Shown: positions 15,177-24,706, numbered from the stretch's first letter. The stretch is 64,000 bases of DNA from Epilithonimonas caeni DSM 17710 (GCF_000426465.1 NZ_KE384527.1:508535-572534); one strand, 5' to 3'. Translations and numbers: made by a program. The notes: generated by a model not told the origin, from the letters alone.

Positions 15177-17768
15177 ATGAACTTAAACCAATATACTGTA
15201 AAATCGCAGGAAGCCATCCAGGCTGCTCAGCAAGTAGCAATGGAATTTGGCAATCAACAGATTGAACCTCAACATCTACTTGAAGGAATTTTCCAGGTAG
15301 ATGAAAATATATCGCCTTTCTTACTGAAAAAATCTGAAGCAGATGCTGCTTTGGTAAGAGAGCGCAACCGTGAAAATCTTGAAAAACTTCCGAAAGTTCA
15401 GGGAGGGAATATTTATCTTTCACAATCAGCCAACAAAGTTTTGCTGGATGCGCCCAACATCGCAAAAAAAATGGGCGACGAATTCGTGACCATAGAACAT
15501 CTTTGGTTGTCGCTTTTGGAAAATAATTCAGAAGTTTCAAAAATGTTGAAAGATATGGGCATTACGAAAAACCTTTTGGAAGGCGGAATTAAAGAATTAA
15601 GAAAAGGCTCAAAAGCAACTTCTGCAAGTTCAGAAGAGACATATCAATCCTTAAATAAATATGCAAAAAACTTCAACGAGCTCGCCGCAGAAGGAAAACT
15701 TGATCCGGTAATCGGTCGTGATGAGGAAATCCGAAGAGTTTTGCAGATTCTTTCAAGAAGGACTAAAAACAATCCTATTCTGATTGGTGAACCCGGTGTC
15801 GGTAAAACTGCGATCGCAGAAGGAATTGCGCACAGAATCATCAACGGTGACGTTCCGGAAAATCTGCAGGATAAAACCTTGTACTCATTAGATATGGGAG
15901 CTTTGATCGCCGGTGCAAAATACAAAGGTGAATTTGAGGAACGTCTGAAATCAGTGGTAAATGAAGTTATTAAATCAGACGGGCAAATTATTCTTTTCAT
16001 CGATGAGATCCACACTTTGGTGGGAGCCGGAGGTGGCGAAGGTGCAATGGATGCTGCGAATATTTTGAAACCTGCTTTGGCAAGAGGAGAATTGAGAGCC
16101 ATAGGTGCAACAACTTTGAATGAATATCAAAAATATTTTGAAAAAGACAAAGCACTAGAAAGGCGTTTCCAGAAAGTAATGGTGGAAGAACCTGATACTG
16201 AATCTGCAATTTCGATTCTTCGTGGAATTAAGGATAAATACGAAGCGCACCACAAAGTAAGGATCAAAGACGAAGCTATTATTGCAGCAGTGGAAATGTC
16301 CCAAAGATACATCTCAGACAGATTTTTACCGGATAAAGCGATAGATCTGATTGATGAAGCTTCGGCTAAATTGAGAATGGAGATCAATTCAAAACCTGAA
16401 GAACTGGACGTTCTCGACAGAAAACTGATGCAGATGGAAATTGAATTGGCTGCCATTTCAAGAGAAGGGCATCAGACGAAAATCGACCATTTAAAAGAAG
16501 ATATTTCGAAAATTTCTGAACAAAGAAATGAAATCAATGCTAAATGGCTGAAAGAAAAGCAAAAATCTGAGGATTTGACCCAGATTAAAAAAGATATAGA
16601 ATCTTTGAAACTCGAAGCCGAAAGAGCTTCAAGAGCGGGAGATTATGCAAAAGTAGCTGAAATCCAGTACGGGAAAATCAAGGAGAAAGAAGATGCTTTG
16701 CAAAAACTCGAACTGGAAATGCAAAACCACCAGAATGAACTGATCAAGGAAGAGGTAACCGCAGAAAACATCTCTGAGGTCATTGCAAAATGGACGGGAA
16801 TTCCGGTTACAAAACTCCTTCAGTCTGAAAGGGAAAAATTATTGCATCTTGAAACCGAGCTCCACCACAGAGTTGTTGGCCAGGAAGAAGCCATAGAAGC
16901 GGTTGCCAACGCCATCAGAAGAAACCGAGCCGGCTTGAGCGATGAGAAAAAACCAATCGGAAGTTTCTTATTCTTGGGGACAACCGGAGTTGGTAAAACG
17001 GAGCTGGCAAAAGCTTTAGCTGAGTATTTATTCGATGATGAAAATAATATGACGAGAATCGATATGAGTGAGTATCAGGAGCGTCATTCAGTTTCACGAT
17101 TGGTGGGTGCGCCTCCAGGGTATGTTGGATATGATGAAGGTGGGCAATTGACAGAAGCGGTGAGAAGAAGGCCTTATTCGGTGGTACTTTTAGATGAAAT
17201 TGAAAAAGCGCATCCGGATGTCTTCAACACACTGTTACAGGTTTTGGACGACGGTCGTCTGACGGATAATAAAGGTCGTGTGGTAAATTTCAAAAACTCG
17301 ATCATCATTATGACTTCGAATCTAGGTTCGCATATCATTCAGGAAAACTTTGAAAATATTACCGAGGAAAATCAAGACGAAATTGTTGATAAGACCAAAA
17401 TTGAAGTTTTCGATCTACTGAAGCAGACACTTCGTCCGGAATTCCTCAACAGAATTGATGAAACCGTATTGTTCCAGCCTTTAAGAAGAAAAGAAATCGG
17501 AAAAATCGTTCAGTATCAGTTGAGGGGCTTCAATGATATGCTTGCAAAGCGAAATATTATCATGACTGCAACACAAGACGCTTTAGATTATCTTACCAAC
17601 AAAGGTTACGATCCGGTTTTCGGAGCGAGACCTTTGAAAAGAGTGATCCAGCAGGAAGTTTTGAATAAATTATCGAGAGAGATCCTCGCCGGAACCGTGA
17701 ATGACGGTGACAGAATCACGTTGGATTATTTCGAAGAAACAGGTTTGGTGTTCAGACCAGTGGAATAA
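15177..17768 (+). CDS. clpB: ATP-dependent chaperone ClpB (Hsp100 disaggregase)
   Basis: 863 residues, full length. Clp N-domain at 1-145, first AAA+ module with Walker A GEPGVGKT at 204-211 and Walker B LFIDEIH, coiled-coil M domain at about 405-525 (the feature separating ClpB from ClpA/ClpC), second AAA+ module with GTTGVGKT at 601-608, Walker B VVLLDEIE and the sensor-2/D2-small domain GARPLKR near the end. There is no ClpP-binding IGF/L loop evident. ClpB threads aggregated proteins through its hexamer with DnaK/DnaJ help, in the cytosol. The gene is monocistronic and ends at a hairpin terminator. Confidence 0.98.
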   Translation: MNLNQYTVKSQEAIQAAQQVAMEFGNQQIEPQHLLEGIFQVDENISPFLLKKSEADAALVRERNRENLEKLPKVQGGNIYLSQSANKVLLDAPNIAKKMGDEFVTIEHLWLSLLENNSEVSKMLKDMGITKNLLEGGIKELRKGSKATSASSEETYQSLNKYAKNFNELAAEGKLDPVIGRDEEIRRVLQILSRRTKNNPILIGEPGVGKTAIAEGIAHRIINGDVPENLQDKTLYSLDMGALIAGAKYKGEFEERLKSVVNEVIKSDGQIILFIDEIHTLVGAGGGEGAMDAANILKPALARGELRAIGATTLNEYQKYFEKDKALERRFQKVMVEEPDTESAISILRGIKDKYEAHHKVRIKDEAIIAAVEMSQRYISDRFLPDKAIDLIDEASAKLRMEINSKPEELDVLDRKLMQMEIELAAISREGHQTKIDHLKEDISKISEQRNEINAKWLKEKQKSEDLTQIKKDIESLKLEAERASRAGDYAKVAEIQYGKIKEKEDALQKLELEMQNHQNELIKEEVTAENISEVIAKWTGIPVTKLLQSEREKLLHLETELHHRVVGQEEAIEAVANAIRRNRAGLSDEKKPIGSFLFLGTTGVGKTELAKALAEYLFDDENNMTRIDMSEYQERHSVSRLVGAPPGYVGYDEGGQLTEAVRRRPYSVVLLDEIEKAHPDVFNTLLQVLDDGRLTDNKGRVVNFKNSIIIMTSNLGSHIIQENFENITEENQDEIVDKTKIEVFDLLKQTLRPEFLNRIDETVLFQPLRRKEIGKIVQYQLRGFNDMLAKRNIIMTATQDALDYLTNKGYDPVFGARPLKRVIQQEVLNKLSREILAGTVNDGDRITLDYFEETGLVFRPVE

Positions 17769-17804
17769 ATAAGTTAAATTTTTCTTCATATTAAACACTA
17801 TTTT

Positions 17805-17843
17805 AAAACAACCTTTCTGAAAATTTTGGAAAGGTTGTTTTTT
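17805..17843 (+). terminator. clpB terminator
   Basis: AAAACAACCTTTC pairs with GGAAAGGTTGTTTT, followed by T residues. Confidence 0.85.
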
Positions 17844-17933
17844 ATTAAAAGATATCATGATTTTATTTAAAGTCCGAATACCGTTCTCTTGGACCTCGCA
17901 ACAATAGTTATTGATTATTATTACGATTTTCCC

Positions 17934-17941
17934 TATCTTTG
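17934..17941 (+). promoter_or_regulatory. -7 element placed for leaderless transcription of the Nudix gene
   Basis: TATCTTTG ends 4 nt before the ATG at 17946. A degenerate -33 element (TATTG) lies 20 bp upstream. Transcription would start at or next to the start codon. Confidence 0.6.
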
Positions 17942-17945
17942 AGTT

Positions 17946-18575
17946 ATGCAGATTTTTGGAAAAGATTTACTCAGAGATATCAAGGAAGCGGAATTGTTGG
18001 GAGAGAACGCACACAAAGTCTATTCTCCACCTTATCGCCCTGTATTCAGTTATGAAGATATTCTAACAAAAAATCCAAAATTTGCAGCTGTCAATATTTT
18101 ACTTTATCTCAAAAACGACGAATGGTATTTCCCTCTGATTGTAAGAAGTGTGAATGAAAACGACAGACACAGTGGACAAATCTCATTGCCGGGTGGGAAA
18201 AGAGAGAAAGAAGACCCGGATTTTTCTTACACCGCAAAACGGGAAACTTCCGAGGAATTGGGAATTGAAGAACACTATGTGAGAATTATCCGTGAAATGT
18301 CTCCGATCTATATTCCGCCGAGCAATTTCTACGTTCATTCGTTCGTTTCTTATACCAAGAAGAATCCAGAATTCTTTTTACAGGAAACCGAAGCCGTCGA
18401 ATTGATAGAATTCCCGATTTCATCTTTATTAAGTCTTCCAGACCAGCCAAAAATAATGGCCTTACCATCTACGAAAGGTTATGAAGTTCCCGTGATCGAT
18501 TTTAATGGTTATATCATTTGGGGTGCCACATCTATGATTTTGAGCGAGTTTAGTAACTTGTTAAAAAATGTTTAA
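17946..18575 (+). CDS. CoA pyrophosphatase-type Nudix hydrolase
   Basis: 209 residues. The core SGQISLPGGKREKEDPD followed by ETSEELGI is a Nudix box with the two-residue insertion and the preceding RS...HxGQ motif (VRSVNENDRHSGQ) typical of the UPF0035/NUDT7 subfamily. These enzymes hydrolyse CoA and acyl-CoA to 3',5'-ADP and 4'-phosphopantetheine derivatives, needing Mg2+ bound by the RETSEE glutamates. The gene is followed by a PlsC-like acyltransferase with 43 nt spacing, which carries its own promoter element overlapping this stop codon. Substrate is inferred from the subfamily motif. Confidence 0.88.
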   Translation: MQIFGKDLLRDIKEAELLGENAHKVYSPPYRPVFSYEDILTKNPKFAAVNILLYLKNDEWYFPLIVRSVNENDRHSGQISLPGGKREKEDPDFSYTAKRETSEELGIEEHYVRIIREMSPIYIPPSNFYVHSFVSYTKKNPEFFLQETEAVELIEFPISSLLSLPDQPKIMALPSTKGYEVPVIDFNGYIIWGATSMILSEFSNLLKNV

Positions 18576-18580
18576 TTTTG
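18573..18580 (+). promoter_or_regulatory. -7 element of the acyltransferase gene
   Basis: TAATTTTG fits TAnnTTTG and overlaps the Nudix stop codon, 39 nt before the acyltransferase ATG. The -33 element is weak (TTTA). Confidence 0.4.
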
Positions 18581-18618
18581 CAATAATTTCTGACCTTAGA
18601 AATTATAATTAATTATCA

Positions 18619-19416
18619 ATGGCAAAAAAAAATATTTTTACCGATTCCTTTGGAAACATCTATATTCTGAAAAGAATTATCATTTTCATTCTGGGAGTTG
18701 TTTCTTACAGAAGATTCAATGGTTTTAATAAACTGAAAATCACAGGAACCGAAAATCTTACAGATTTGCCAGACAGCAATGTTCTTTTCGTTTCCAATCA
18801 TCAGACCTACTTTGCCGATGTTGCCGCCATGTATCACGCTTTCTGTGCCGTTAATAATGGTTATCACAATACGATAAAAAATCCTGTCTACCTTCTGAAT
18901 CCAAAGGTTGACTTCTATTATGTTGCGGCAGAGGAAACAATGAACAAGGGAATTCTTGCAAGAATTTTCAAAATTGCTGGTGCCGTTACTGTTAAAAGAA
19001 CCTGGAGAGCAGAAGGTAAAAATATTAACCGGATGGTTGATATGAGCGAAATAGAAAATATTATGAAGGCTTTGGACAATGGCTGGGTGATCACATTTCC
19101 TCAAGGAACGACTTCGGCTTTTGCACAAGGCAGAAAAGGAACTGCAAAATTGATTAAAAACCAAAGACCGATTGTAATTCCAATTAAAATCAATGGATTT
19201 CGCAGAGCTTTTGATAAGAAAGGACTGAAGATCAAGGTAACAGGTGTAAAACCAACGATGGAGTTTCAACAAGCTTTGGAAATTGATTATGATAACGAAT
19301 CTGCAACAGAAATTCTGGACAAAATAATGCACGCTATTGGACAAACACCGGAACATAATCTGCTTCACGATTACGATGTAAAACAGAAAGAGATAAAATC
19401 TCAATCTCAACAATAA
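18619..19416 (+). CDS. Lysophospholipid/glycerolipid acyltransferase (PlsC family)
   Basis: 265 residues. Acyltransferase block I is NHQTYFAD (60-67; the usual HxxxxD His and Asp are H61 and D67-like), and block III is FPQGTTS at about 157-163. A hydrophobic N-terminal helix (IIIFILGVVSY) anchors it to the inner membrane. Members transfer acyl groups to lysophosphatidic acid or to other lipids such as ornithine lipids; the substrate cannot be told here. The gene is convergent with fabV across a shared terminator, so a fatty-acid/lipid setting is plausible. Confidence 0.9.
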   Translation: MAKKNIFTDSFGNIYILKRIIIFILGVVSYRRFNGFNKLKITGTENLTDLPDSNVLFVSNHQTYFADVAAMYHAFCAVNNGYHNTIKNPVYLLNPKVDFYYVAAEETMNKGILARIFKIAGAVTVKRTWRAEGKNINRMVDMSEIENIMKALDNGWVITFPQGTTSAFAQGRKGTAKLIKNQRPIVIPIKINGFRRAFDKKGLKIKVTGVKPTMEFQQALEIDYDNESATEILDKIMHAIGQTPEHNLLHDYDVKQKEIKSQSQQ

Positions 19417-19417
19417 A

Positions 19418-19450
19418 AAAAAACGGCTACTGGAAAAGTAGCCGTTTTTT
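19418..19450. terminator. Bidirectional terminator between the acyltransferase gene and fabV
   Basis: AAAACGGCTAC pairs with GTAGCCGTTTT; A and T runs flank both sides. Confidence 0.9.
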
Positions 19451-19471
19451 ATTTATTTTTAAAGATAAAGA

Positions 19472-20674
19472 TCAAGCTTCGATACTTGGAACTTGTACGT
19501 TCTCGTTAGCATCTTTTTCATAATCGACCCCATCAATCTCAAATCCGAAAAGGTTGAAGAATTCTTTTCTGTAACCTTCAATATCACTGATTTCAGAAAG
19601 ATTTTCAGTGGAAATTTGATTCCATAACTTAGCAACTTCTGCCTGAACATCATCTGCCATTTCCCAATCATCAACTCTGATCCTTCCAGCTTCATCCAAA
19701 GCCACTTCCCCATTCTCAGTATATAATCTGTCGGCGAAAAGTCTTTGCATCTGTTCAATTGTTCCTTCGTGCGTACCCTTTTCTTTCATCACTTTATACA
19801 GCAAAGAAATATATAATGGAACTACGGGAATCGCCGAACTAGACTGTGTTACCAAAGCCTTGTTCACAGAAACATAAGAAACACCGTTAAGCTCTTTCAG
19901 TAAATCATTAAGAACAGGAACAGTCCCTTCAAGGTCATTTTTCGCCTGACCAATCGTTCCGTTTCTGTAGATCGGGAAAGTCAGCTCTGGGCCAATGTAA
20001 GAATAAGCAACAGTTTTAACACCTTCTGCCAAAACACCGGCCGCTTTCAGATCCTCTATCCAGAATTTCCAATCTTCACCACCCATTACAGCAACCGTGT
20101 TAGAAATATCTTCTTCATTTTCAACCGGAGCAATTGTAATATCAGAAACAACACCTGTATGAAAATCCACCGTTTTATTAGTAAAAGATTGTCCAATTGG
20201 TTTAAGAACCGACGAATAAGCAACACCGGTTTTCGGATGTGTTCTTCTTGGAGAAGCCAAACTGTAAACCACCAGATCAACCTGACCAAGGTCTTTCTTA
20301 ATCAACTCAATCGTTTCTTTTTTAATTTCATCAGAAAATGCATCGCCGTTGATACTTTTTGCGTAAAGTCCAGCTTCATGTGCTTCTTTTTCAAATGCCG
20401 CAGAATTGTACCAACCTGCTGTTCCCATTTTTCCTTCAGACGCTGGTTTCTCGAAGAAAACCCCGATTGTTGCAGCATCTGAACCAAAAGCCGCAGCGAT
20501 TCTTGAAGACAGACCAAAACCTGTAGAAGCACCAATTACCAATACTTTTTTAGGTCCGTTTTTGATTGCGCCTTTCGACTTTACATATTCTATCTGATTT
20601 TTAACTGCCTGAAGCGCGCCATCCGGATGTGCTGTCAAACAAATAAATCCTCTTGTTCTAGGTTGAATAATCAT
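19472..20674 (-). CDS. fabV: Enoyl-[ACP]/trans-2-enoyl-CoA reductase FabV
   Basis: 400 residues from the chosen start (MIIQPRTRGFICLTAHP), the typical FabV N-terminus; an ATG seven codons upstream is in frame but would add non-conserved residues. NAD-binding VIGASTGFG at 47-55. The catalytic pair is Tyr236 and Lys245 (Y-x8-K, YRNGTIGQAK), the spacing that marks FabV. It performs the last reduction of fatty-acid elongation using NADH and is usually insensitive to triclosan, unlike FabI. Length (about 400) is normal. It stands alone, convergent with the acyltransferase gene. Confidence 0.95.
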   Translation of the reverse strand: MIIQPRTRGFICLTAHPDGALQAVKNQIEYVKSKGAIKNGPKKVLVIGASTGFGLSSRIAAAFGSDAATIGVFFEKPASEGKMGTAGWYNSAAFEKEAHEAGLYAKSINGDAFSDEIKKETIELIKKDLGQVDLVVYSLASPRRTHPKTGVAYSSVLKPIGQSFTNKTVDFHTGVVSDITIAPVENEEDISNTVAVMGGEDWKFWIEDLKAAGVLAEGVKTVAYSYIGPELTFPIYRNGTIGQAKNDLEGTVPVLNDLLKELNGVSYVSVNKALVTQSSSAIPVVPLYISLLYKVMKEKGTHEGTIEQMQRLFADRLYTENGEVALDEAGRIRVDDWEMADDVQAEVAKLWNQISTENLSEISDIEGYRKEFFNLFGFEIDGVDYEKDANENVQVPSIEA

Positions 20675-20808
20675 TGTTGAAATTATTTTTAGCATTGCAA
20701 ATTAAAGAAATTTGAATCAATTATTAAGAATTATCTATAAAAAAGCGTATTCAGTTTTTCAGTTTTTCGAGGATTGATGATACTTTTCGAATATTGTACT
20801 TTTTATTT

Positions 20809-20826
20809 TGCGCAATCGATTGCACA
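20809..20826. promoter_or_regulatory. Candidate LacI-family operator upstream of the GH28 gene
   Basis: TGCGCAATCGATTGCACA has a perfect 12-bp core GCAATCGATTGC and only one mismatched outer pair. The central CG with AAT/ATT arms is typical of LacI/GalR operators. It is 186 nt upstream of the GH28 ATG. Confidence 0.5.
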
Positions 20827-20940
20827 ATTCATTATTTTGTTTAATTTTACCTGTAAGAAGTTGATTATTTATCATTAATAAATACTCTTCGACATAATTT
20901 ATATTGAATGAGCCGAAAACTTTAAAATGAAATAATTAAC

Positions 20941-20971
20941 ATTGAATTGTACGCACTCCGACTTGGGGGAT
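20941..20971 (+). repeat. Degenerate half copy of intergenic repeat family A
   Basis: TTGAATTGTACGCACTCCG followed by ACTTGGGGGA resembles the left end (TTGAATCGCACGCAGCCCG, ACTTGAGCGGA) of the full copy at 62441-62520. The right half is missing. Confidence 0.4.
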
Positions 20972-21011
20972 TAGCAAAAATTTAGAATAGAATAAATTAC
21001 TTAGATAAACA

Positions 21012-22499
21012 ATGAAAAAACTTTTAATAGGTCTTGCGTTTTCTGTTGCAGCATTGATCTCTGCGCAGAAAAATGACATTAATTATTACATCGAGAGGGC
21101 TCCATTTAAATTCGGAGAAATGGTTTTGCCAACAATTCCACAAAAGGATTACAACTTCAAAGATTTTGGGGGCGTTGGCGACGGAAAAACATTAAACACA
21201 AAAGCTTTTTCCAAAGCTATTTCCGCGATTGCCCAAAACGGAGGAGGCAGACTGATCGTTCCTGCCGGAACATGGTTGACAGGACCAATCGAACTTAAAA
21301 GTAAAATCGATTTCCACGTCGAAGAAGGAGCAATAGTTCAGTTCAGCAGTGATGTAAAGCAATTTCCAATAAGAGAATCTTCACCTGGCAAATTCGAAGT
21401 AACTGCGCCGATTTGGGGAAACAATTTGAAGGATGTCTCATTTACCGGAAAAGGAATTTTCGATGGTGCAGGCGAAGCATGGAGACCTGTGAAGAAATTC
21501 AAAACCACACCTGCTCAATGGCAAGAATTGCTGGCAAAACAAGGAAGTACGCTCAGCGATGACGGAAAGATCTGGTGGCCAAGCGAGTCGGCAAAAAATG
21601 GTGAAGAATTAGCAAAAGTGATCACAAAAACACCTGGTGCGACAATAGATATGTATGAGCAGATTCATCATTTCTTAAGACCAATGATGTTTACGCTCTC
21701 AAAAGTAACCAATCTTTTGATTGATGGCCCAACGTTCAGAAATTCTCCGAAGTTTGTCATCAATCCAAAACAAATCACCAATCTTGTCATCAGAAATACG
21801 ACGGTTTACAATCCGAAATGGGCTCAGAATGGAGATGGAATCGATATCAGCGCTTCTAAAAATGTCATCATTTACAACACAAAAGTGAATGCCGGCGACG
21901 ACGGAATCTGTATGAAATCCAGCGGAACTCCAAAAAATGGTGAAGCCAATCTGCAAAATGTCATCATCGCAGAATGTACGGTGAATGAAGGCCACGGCGG
22001 TTTCGTGATTGGAAGTAATACGGACGGCGGAATGAAAAACATCTACGTAACCAACTGTACTTTTGACGGAACAGATATCGGAATCCGTGTTAAAAGCAAC
22101 TCGGGAAGAGGCGGTGATGTGAGCCAGATTTTCATCGACAATATCGAAATGAAAAACATCATCAAAGAAGCAGTGTTGTTTGATACGTTCTATGCAGATG
22201 CACCTGTAGGAAGTACAAAAGAAAGTGAGGCGGCTCAACATACTGGCGAAAAAGTGCCATATTTTCACGATTTTTACGTGAGCAACGTGAATTGTGCTTC
22301 GTCCGAAACGGCTTTCAGTTTCAGCGGGCTTCCTGAAAAACTGATTGAAAATCTTTTCTTTAAAAATGTGAATATCACAAGTAAAAAAGGAATCGTTGGA
22401 AAAAATGCTCAGAATATCGTTTTTGAAAATGTGAAAATCAATAATTCGACTGATTATAAAATCGACAGTGGTCTGAAAAAAGCGATTGTTGTGAAATAA
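21012..22499 (+). CDS. Glycoside hydrolase family 28 (polygalacturonase-type)
   Basis: 495 residues. Signal peptide 1-19 (ends LISAQ), then a right-handed beta-helix. GH28 motifs: NGDGIDI at about 273-279 (NTD-type Asp), GDDGIC at 295-300 (the DD pair), GHGG at 327-330 and RVKS at about 359-362 (RIK-type). It should hydrolyse alpha-1,4-galacturonic or related linkages of pectin in the periplasm or outside. It is not flanked by SusC/SusD genes, so it is a lone pectinase. A LacI-like operator upstream suggests sugar-dependent control. Confidence 0.92.
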   Translation: MKKLLIGLAFSVAALISAQKNDINYYIERAPFKFGEMVLPTIPQKDYNFKDFGGVGDGKTLNTKAFSKAISAIAQNGGGRLIVPAGTWLTGPIELKSKIDFHVEEGAIVQFSSDVKQFPIRESSPGKFEVTAPIWGNNLKDVSFTGKGIFDGAGEAWRPVKKFKTTPAQWQELLAKQGSTLSDDGKIWWPSESAKNGEELAKVITKTPGATIDMYEQIHHFLRPMMFTLSKVTNLLIDGPTFRNSPKFVINPKQITNLVIRNTTVYNPKWAQNGDGIDISASKNVIIYNTKVNAGDDGICMKSSGTPKNGEANLQNVIIAECTVNEGHGGFVIGSNTDGGMKNIYVTNCTFDGTDIGIRVKSNSGRGGDVSQIFIDNIEMKNIIKEAVLFDTFYADAPVGSTKESEAAQHTGEKVPYFHDFYVSNVNCASSETAFSFSGLPEKLIENLFFKNVNITSKKGIVGKNAQNIVFENVKINNSTDYKIDSGLKKAIVVK

Positions 22500-22504
22500 T
22501 TATT

Positions 22505-22562
22505 TCTTGCTGATTTGGCAAATTTTGCAGATTTATCAGCTTAATCTGTAAAATCGGCGAGA
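22505..22562. repeat. Intergenic palindromic repeat family C, copy 1
   Basis: TCTTGCTGATTT ... AAATCGGCGAGA: ends are inverted, with an inner GCAGATTT/AATCTG pair. A second copy is at 59534-59599 inside the his operon. Confidence 0.6.
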
Positions 22563-22574
22563 TAAAAATATTAC

Positions 22575-22611
22575 AAAACCCTTTTGGATAATAAAAATCT
22601 GGAAGGGTTTT
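22575..22611. terminator. Hairpin at the convergent ends of the GH28 and topB genes
   Basis: AAAACCCTT (22575-22583) pairs with AAGGGTTTT (22603-22611) with a 19-nt loop; it runs into the topB stop codon. Confidence 0.55.
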
Positions 22612-24706
22612 ATTTTATACCAATTGAAAAATCTTCGTTAAGGATTAGAACACCTTCATCCTGTTCACCTGTAAAACCTTTCAGTTTGGAAGTTCTGTTT
22701 TTCAGAATCAAATCCTGTAATTGTTTTTCTGACAATTTTTTACCGAATATCTCAAACGGAACTTTGAAACCACAACCTTTATAATCCGAACAGCCAATGG
22801 CGGTCTTACCTTTCATCAGCTTGTTAGACTTGCATTTCGGACATTGGGTCTCTTCCCAGACCAATCCGGTTTTAGGTCTCGGCTTCTTTTCCTTTAGAGC
22901 CGGTTTTTCTTCTTCGAAATTAATAACCTTCCCTTTTCCGTTGATAACTTTTTGAGTCAGATCAGTGACCATTTCTATCAATTCTTCTTTGAACTGATTG
23001 GCTTCATATTCCCCTTTTTCGATTTTTCTGAGTTTCGATTCCCATTCTCCTGTAAGCTCAGGGCTTTTTAAAACTTCGTCTTCGATTATGTCTATCAAAT
23101 CAATACCTATTGAGGTCGCAACAAGATTTTTCTTTTTTCTTTCGATATATTTTCTTCGGAACAAAGTTTCGATGATATTGGCTCGGGTTGATGGTCTTCC
23201 GATACCGTTATTTTTCAGCATTTCACGCAACTCTTCATCTTCAACCTGTTTCCCAGCCGTTTCCATTGCTCTAAGCAAAGTTGCTTCTGTATAAGGTTTT
23301 GGCGGTGATGTTTTTCCTTGATGGATCAAAGGTTCGTGTTCACCTTTTTCACCAGCAACGAATTCCGGAATAGTTTGTTCCTCGTCTTTATCTTTTTCCT
23401 CCTTCTCTTCTTTTTTATCTTTCGCATAAACCGTTCGCCAGCCGGGCTCAAGGATTTGTTTTCCCGAAGCTTTGAAAGGGATTGTCCCAACTTGTCCTTC
23501 CACCAAAGTATTTGAGATTTTACATTCAGGATAAAAAACAGCAACGAATCTTCTCGCTACCAAATCATAAATGAGTTTTTCTTCTCTTGTCAAATTAGAT
23601 GAGGGTGGGATCTCCGTTGGGATGATTGCGTGGTGGTCGGTTACTTTCGTATCATCAAAAACCGCTTTTGTTTTCGGAATGGGTTGAGTCAGTAAAGGCG
23701 CAATGAATTCCGAATAAATAGTCATACTCCTTAAAATTCCTGGAATTTTCGGATAAAGATTTTCGGATAAATAAGTGGTATCAACTCTCGGATAAGTTGT
23801 GTGTTTTTTCTCGTAAAGACTTTGGATATAGTTCAAGGTCTGTTCAGCAGAGAAGCCATATTTTTTGTTGGCTTCAACCTGAAGCCCCGTCAAATCAAAT
23901 AATCTCGGATTCTTTTCTTTTCCTTCTTTGATTTCGAAAGAGATGATCTCAAATTGATTTTGTTTGAGATATTCCAGACCTCGTTCTGCTTTTTCCAAGG
24001 TTTTCAATCGGTCAATTGACGCACTGAAAAGCACATCCCGATATTTTGTCTTAAGTTCCCAATAGTCTTCCTGCGTAAAAGCATCAATCTCTTTCTGACG
24101 CTGAACGAGCATTGCCAGAGTTGGCGTCTGAACCCGCCCAATCGATAAAACACCTTTATTTCCACCAAATCTTTTCGTGAATAATCTCGTGGCATTGATT
24201 CCCAGAAGCCAATCGCCGATTGCTCTTGCATTGCCAGCCAGATAGAGATTTTTATAATCATCAGCCGGTTTCAGATTTTCAAAACCGTCCTTGATGGCAT
24301 CTTCCGTCAAAGAAGAAATCCATAACCGTTTTATCGGTTTGTCGCATTTTGCTTTCTGCAAAACCCACCGCTGAATCAACTCTCCCTCTTGCCCGGCGTC
24401 ACCACAATTAATGACCTCATCACATTCCTGGACCAGCTTTTCTATGGTTTGAAATTGTTTCTCAACACCATTGTTATCAATCAGTTTGATTCCGAAATGT
24501 TTAGGAATAATTGGCAAAAAAATCAAATCCCAGGATTTGTAATGTGGTGCGTAGTCGTGCGGTTCCTTAAGTGTACAGAGATGACCGAAAGTCCACGTGA
24601 CGCAATAGCCGTTGCCTTCCATATAACCGCTCTTGGGCGTTGTAGCACCCAAAACTTTGGCTATATCACGGGCAACGCTGGGCTTTTCGGCAATACAAAG
24701 TTTCAT
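22610..24706 (-). CDS. topB: DNA topoisomerase III
   Basis: 698 residues. TOPRIM domain at the start (MKLCIAEKPSVARDIAKVLG; DAGQEGE-type acidic motif CGDAGQEGELI), SIGRVQTPT, and the active-site region TTYPRVDTTYLS whose YPR tyrosine forms the covalent 5'-phosphotyrosine link. GIGRPSTRA follows. The C-terminus carries a short zinc-finger-like module (CPKCKSNKLM, GCSDYKGCGF). It is a type IA enzyme that decatenates and relaxes negatively supercoiled DNA. Length is normal. Many Bacteroidota mobile elements also carry topB-like genes, but nothing mobile is seen around this one, so it is probably the chromosomal copy. Confidence 0.95.
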   Translation of the reverse strand: MKLCIAEKPSVARDIAKVLGATTPKSGYMEGNGYCVTWTFGHLCTLKEPHDYAPHYKSWDLIFLPIIPKHFGIKLIDNNGVEKQFQTIEKLVQECDEVINCGDAGQEGELIQRWVLQKAKCDKPIKRLWISSLTEDAIKDGFENLKPADDYKNLYLAGNARAIGDWLLGINATRLFTKRFGGNKGVLSIGRVQTPTLAMLVQRQKEIDAFTQEDYWELKTKYRDVLFSASIDRLKTLEKAERGLEYLKQNQFEIISFEIKEGKEKNPRLFDLTGLQVEANKKYGFSAEQTLNYIQSLYEKKHTTYPRVDTTYLSENLYPKIPGILRSMTIYSEFIAPLLTQPIPKTKAVFDDTKVTDHHAIIPTEIPPSSNLTREEKLIYDLVARRFVAVFYPECKISNTLVEGQVGTIPFKASGKQILEPGWRTVYAKDKKEEKEEKDKDEEQTIPEFVAGEKGEHEPLIHQGKTSPPKPYTEATLLRAMETAGKQVEDEELREMLKNNGIGRPSTRANIIETLFRRKYIERKKKNLVATSIGIDLIDIIEDEVLKSPELTGEWESKLRKIEKGEYEANQFKEELIEMVTDLTQKVINGKGKVINFEEEKPALKEKKPRPKTGLVWEETQCPKCKSNKLMKGKTAIGCSDYKGCGFKVPFEIFGKKLSEKQLQDLILKNRTSKLKGFTGEQDEGVLILNEDFSIGIK

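Larger units (their letters stand above)
20675..21011. other. Divergent intergenic region fabV / GH28
   Basis: 337 nt without a gene. It holds a LacI-type palindrome (20809-20826) and a degenerate half copy of repeat family A (about 20941-20971). No full consensus promoter could be assigned to the GH28 gene. Confidence 0.6.

Noticed and set aside
18616-19413. 265-codon minus-strand frame opposite the acyltransferase gene
   Set aside because: Exact antisense shadow of a gene with clear motifs; composition is Cys/Phe/Ser-rich as expected of antisense.
20675-20695. Seven-residue extension of FabV
   Set aside because: FabV proteins start at the equivalent of MIIQPRTRGF; the extra residues are not conserved.
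22610-24706. topB as a marker of an integrated conjugative element
   Set aside because: No tra, mobilisation, integrase or att-like repeats in the surroundings; likely the chromosomal topoisomerase.
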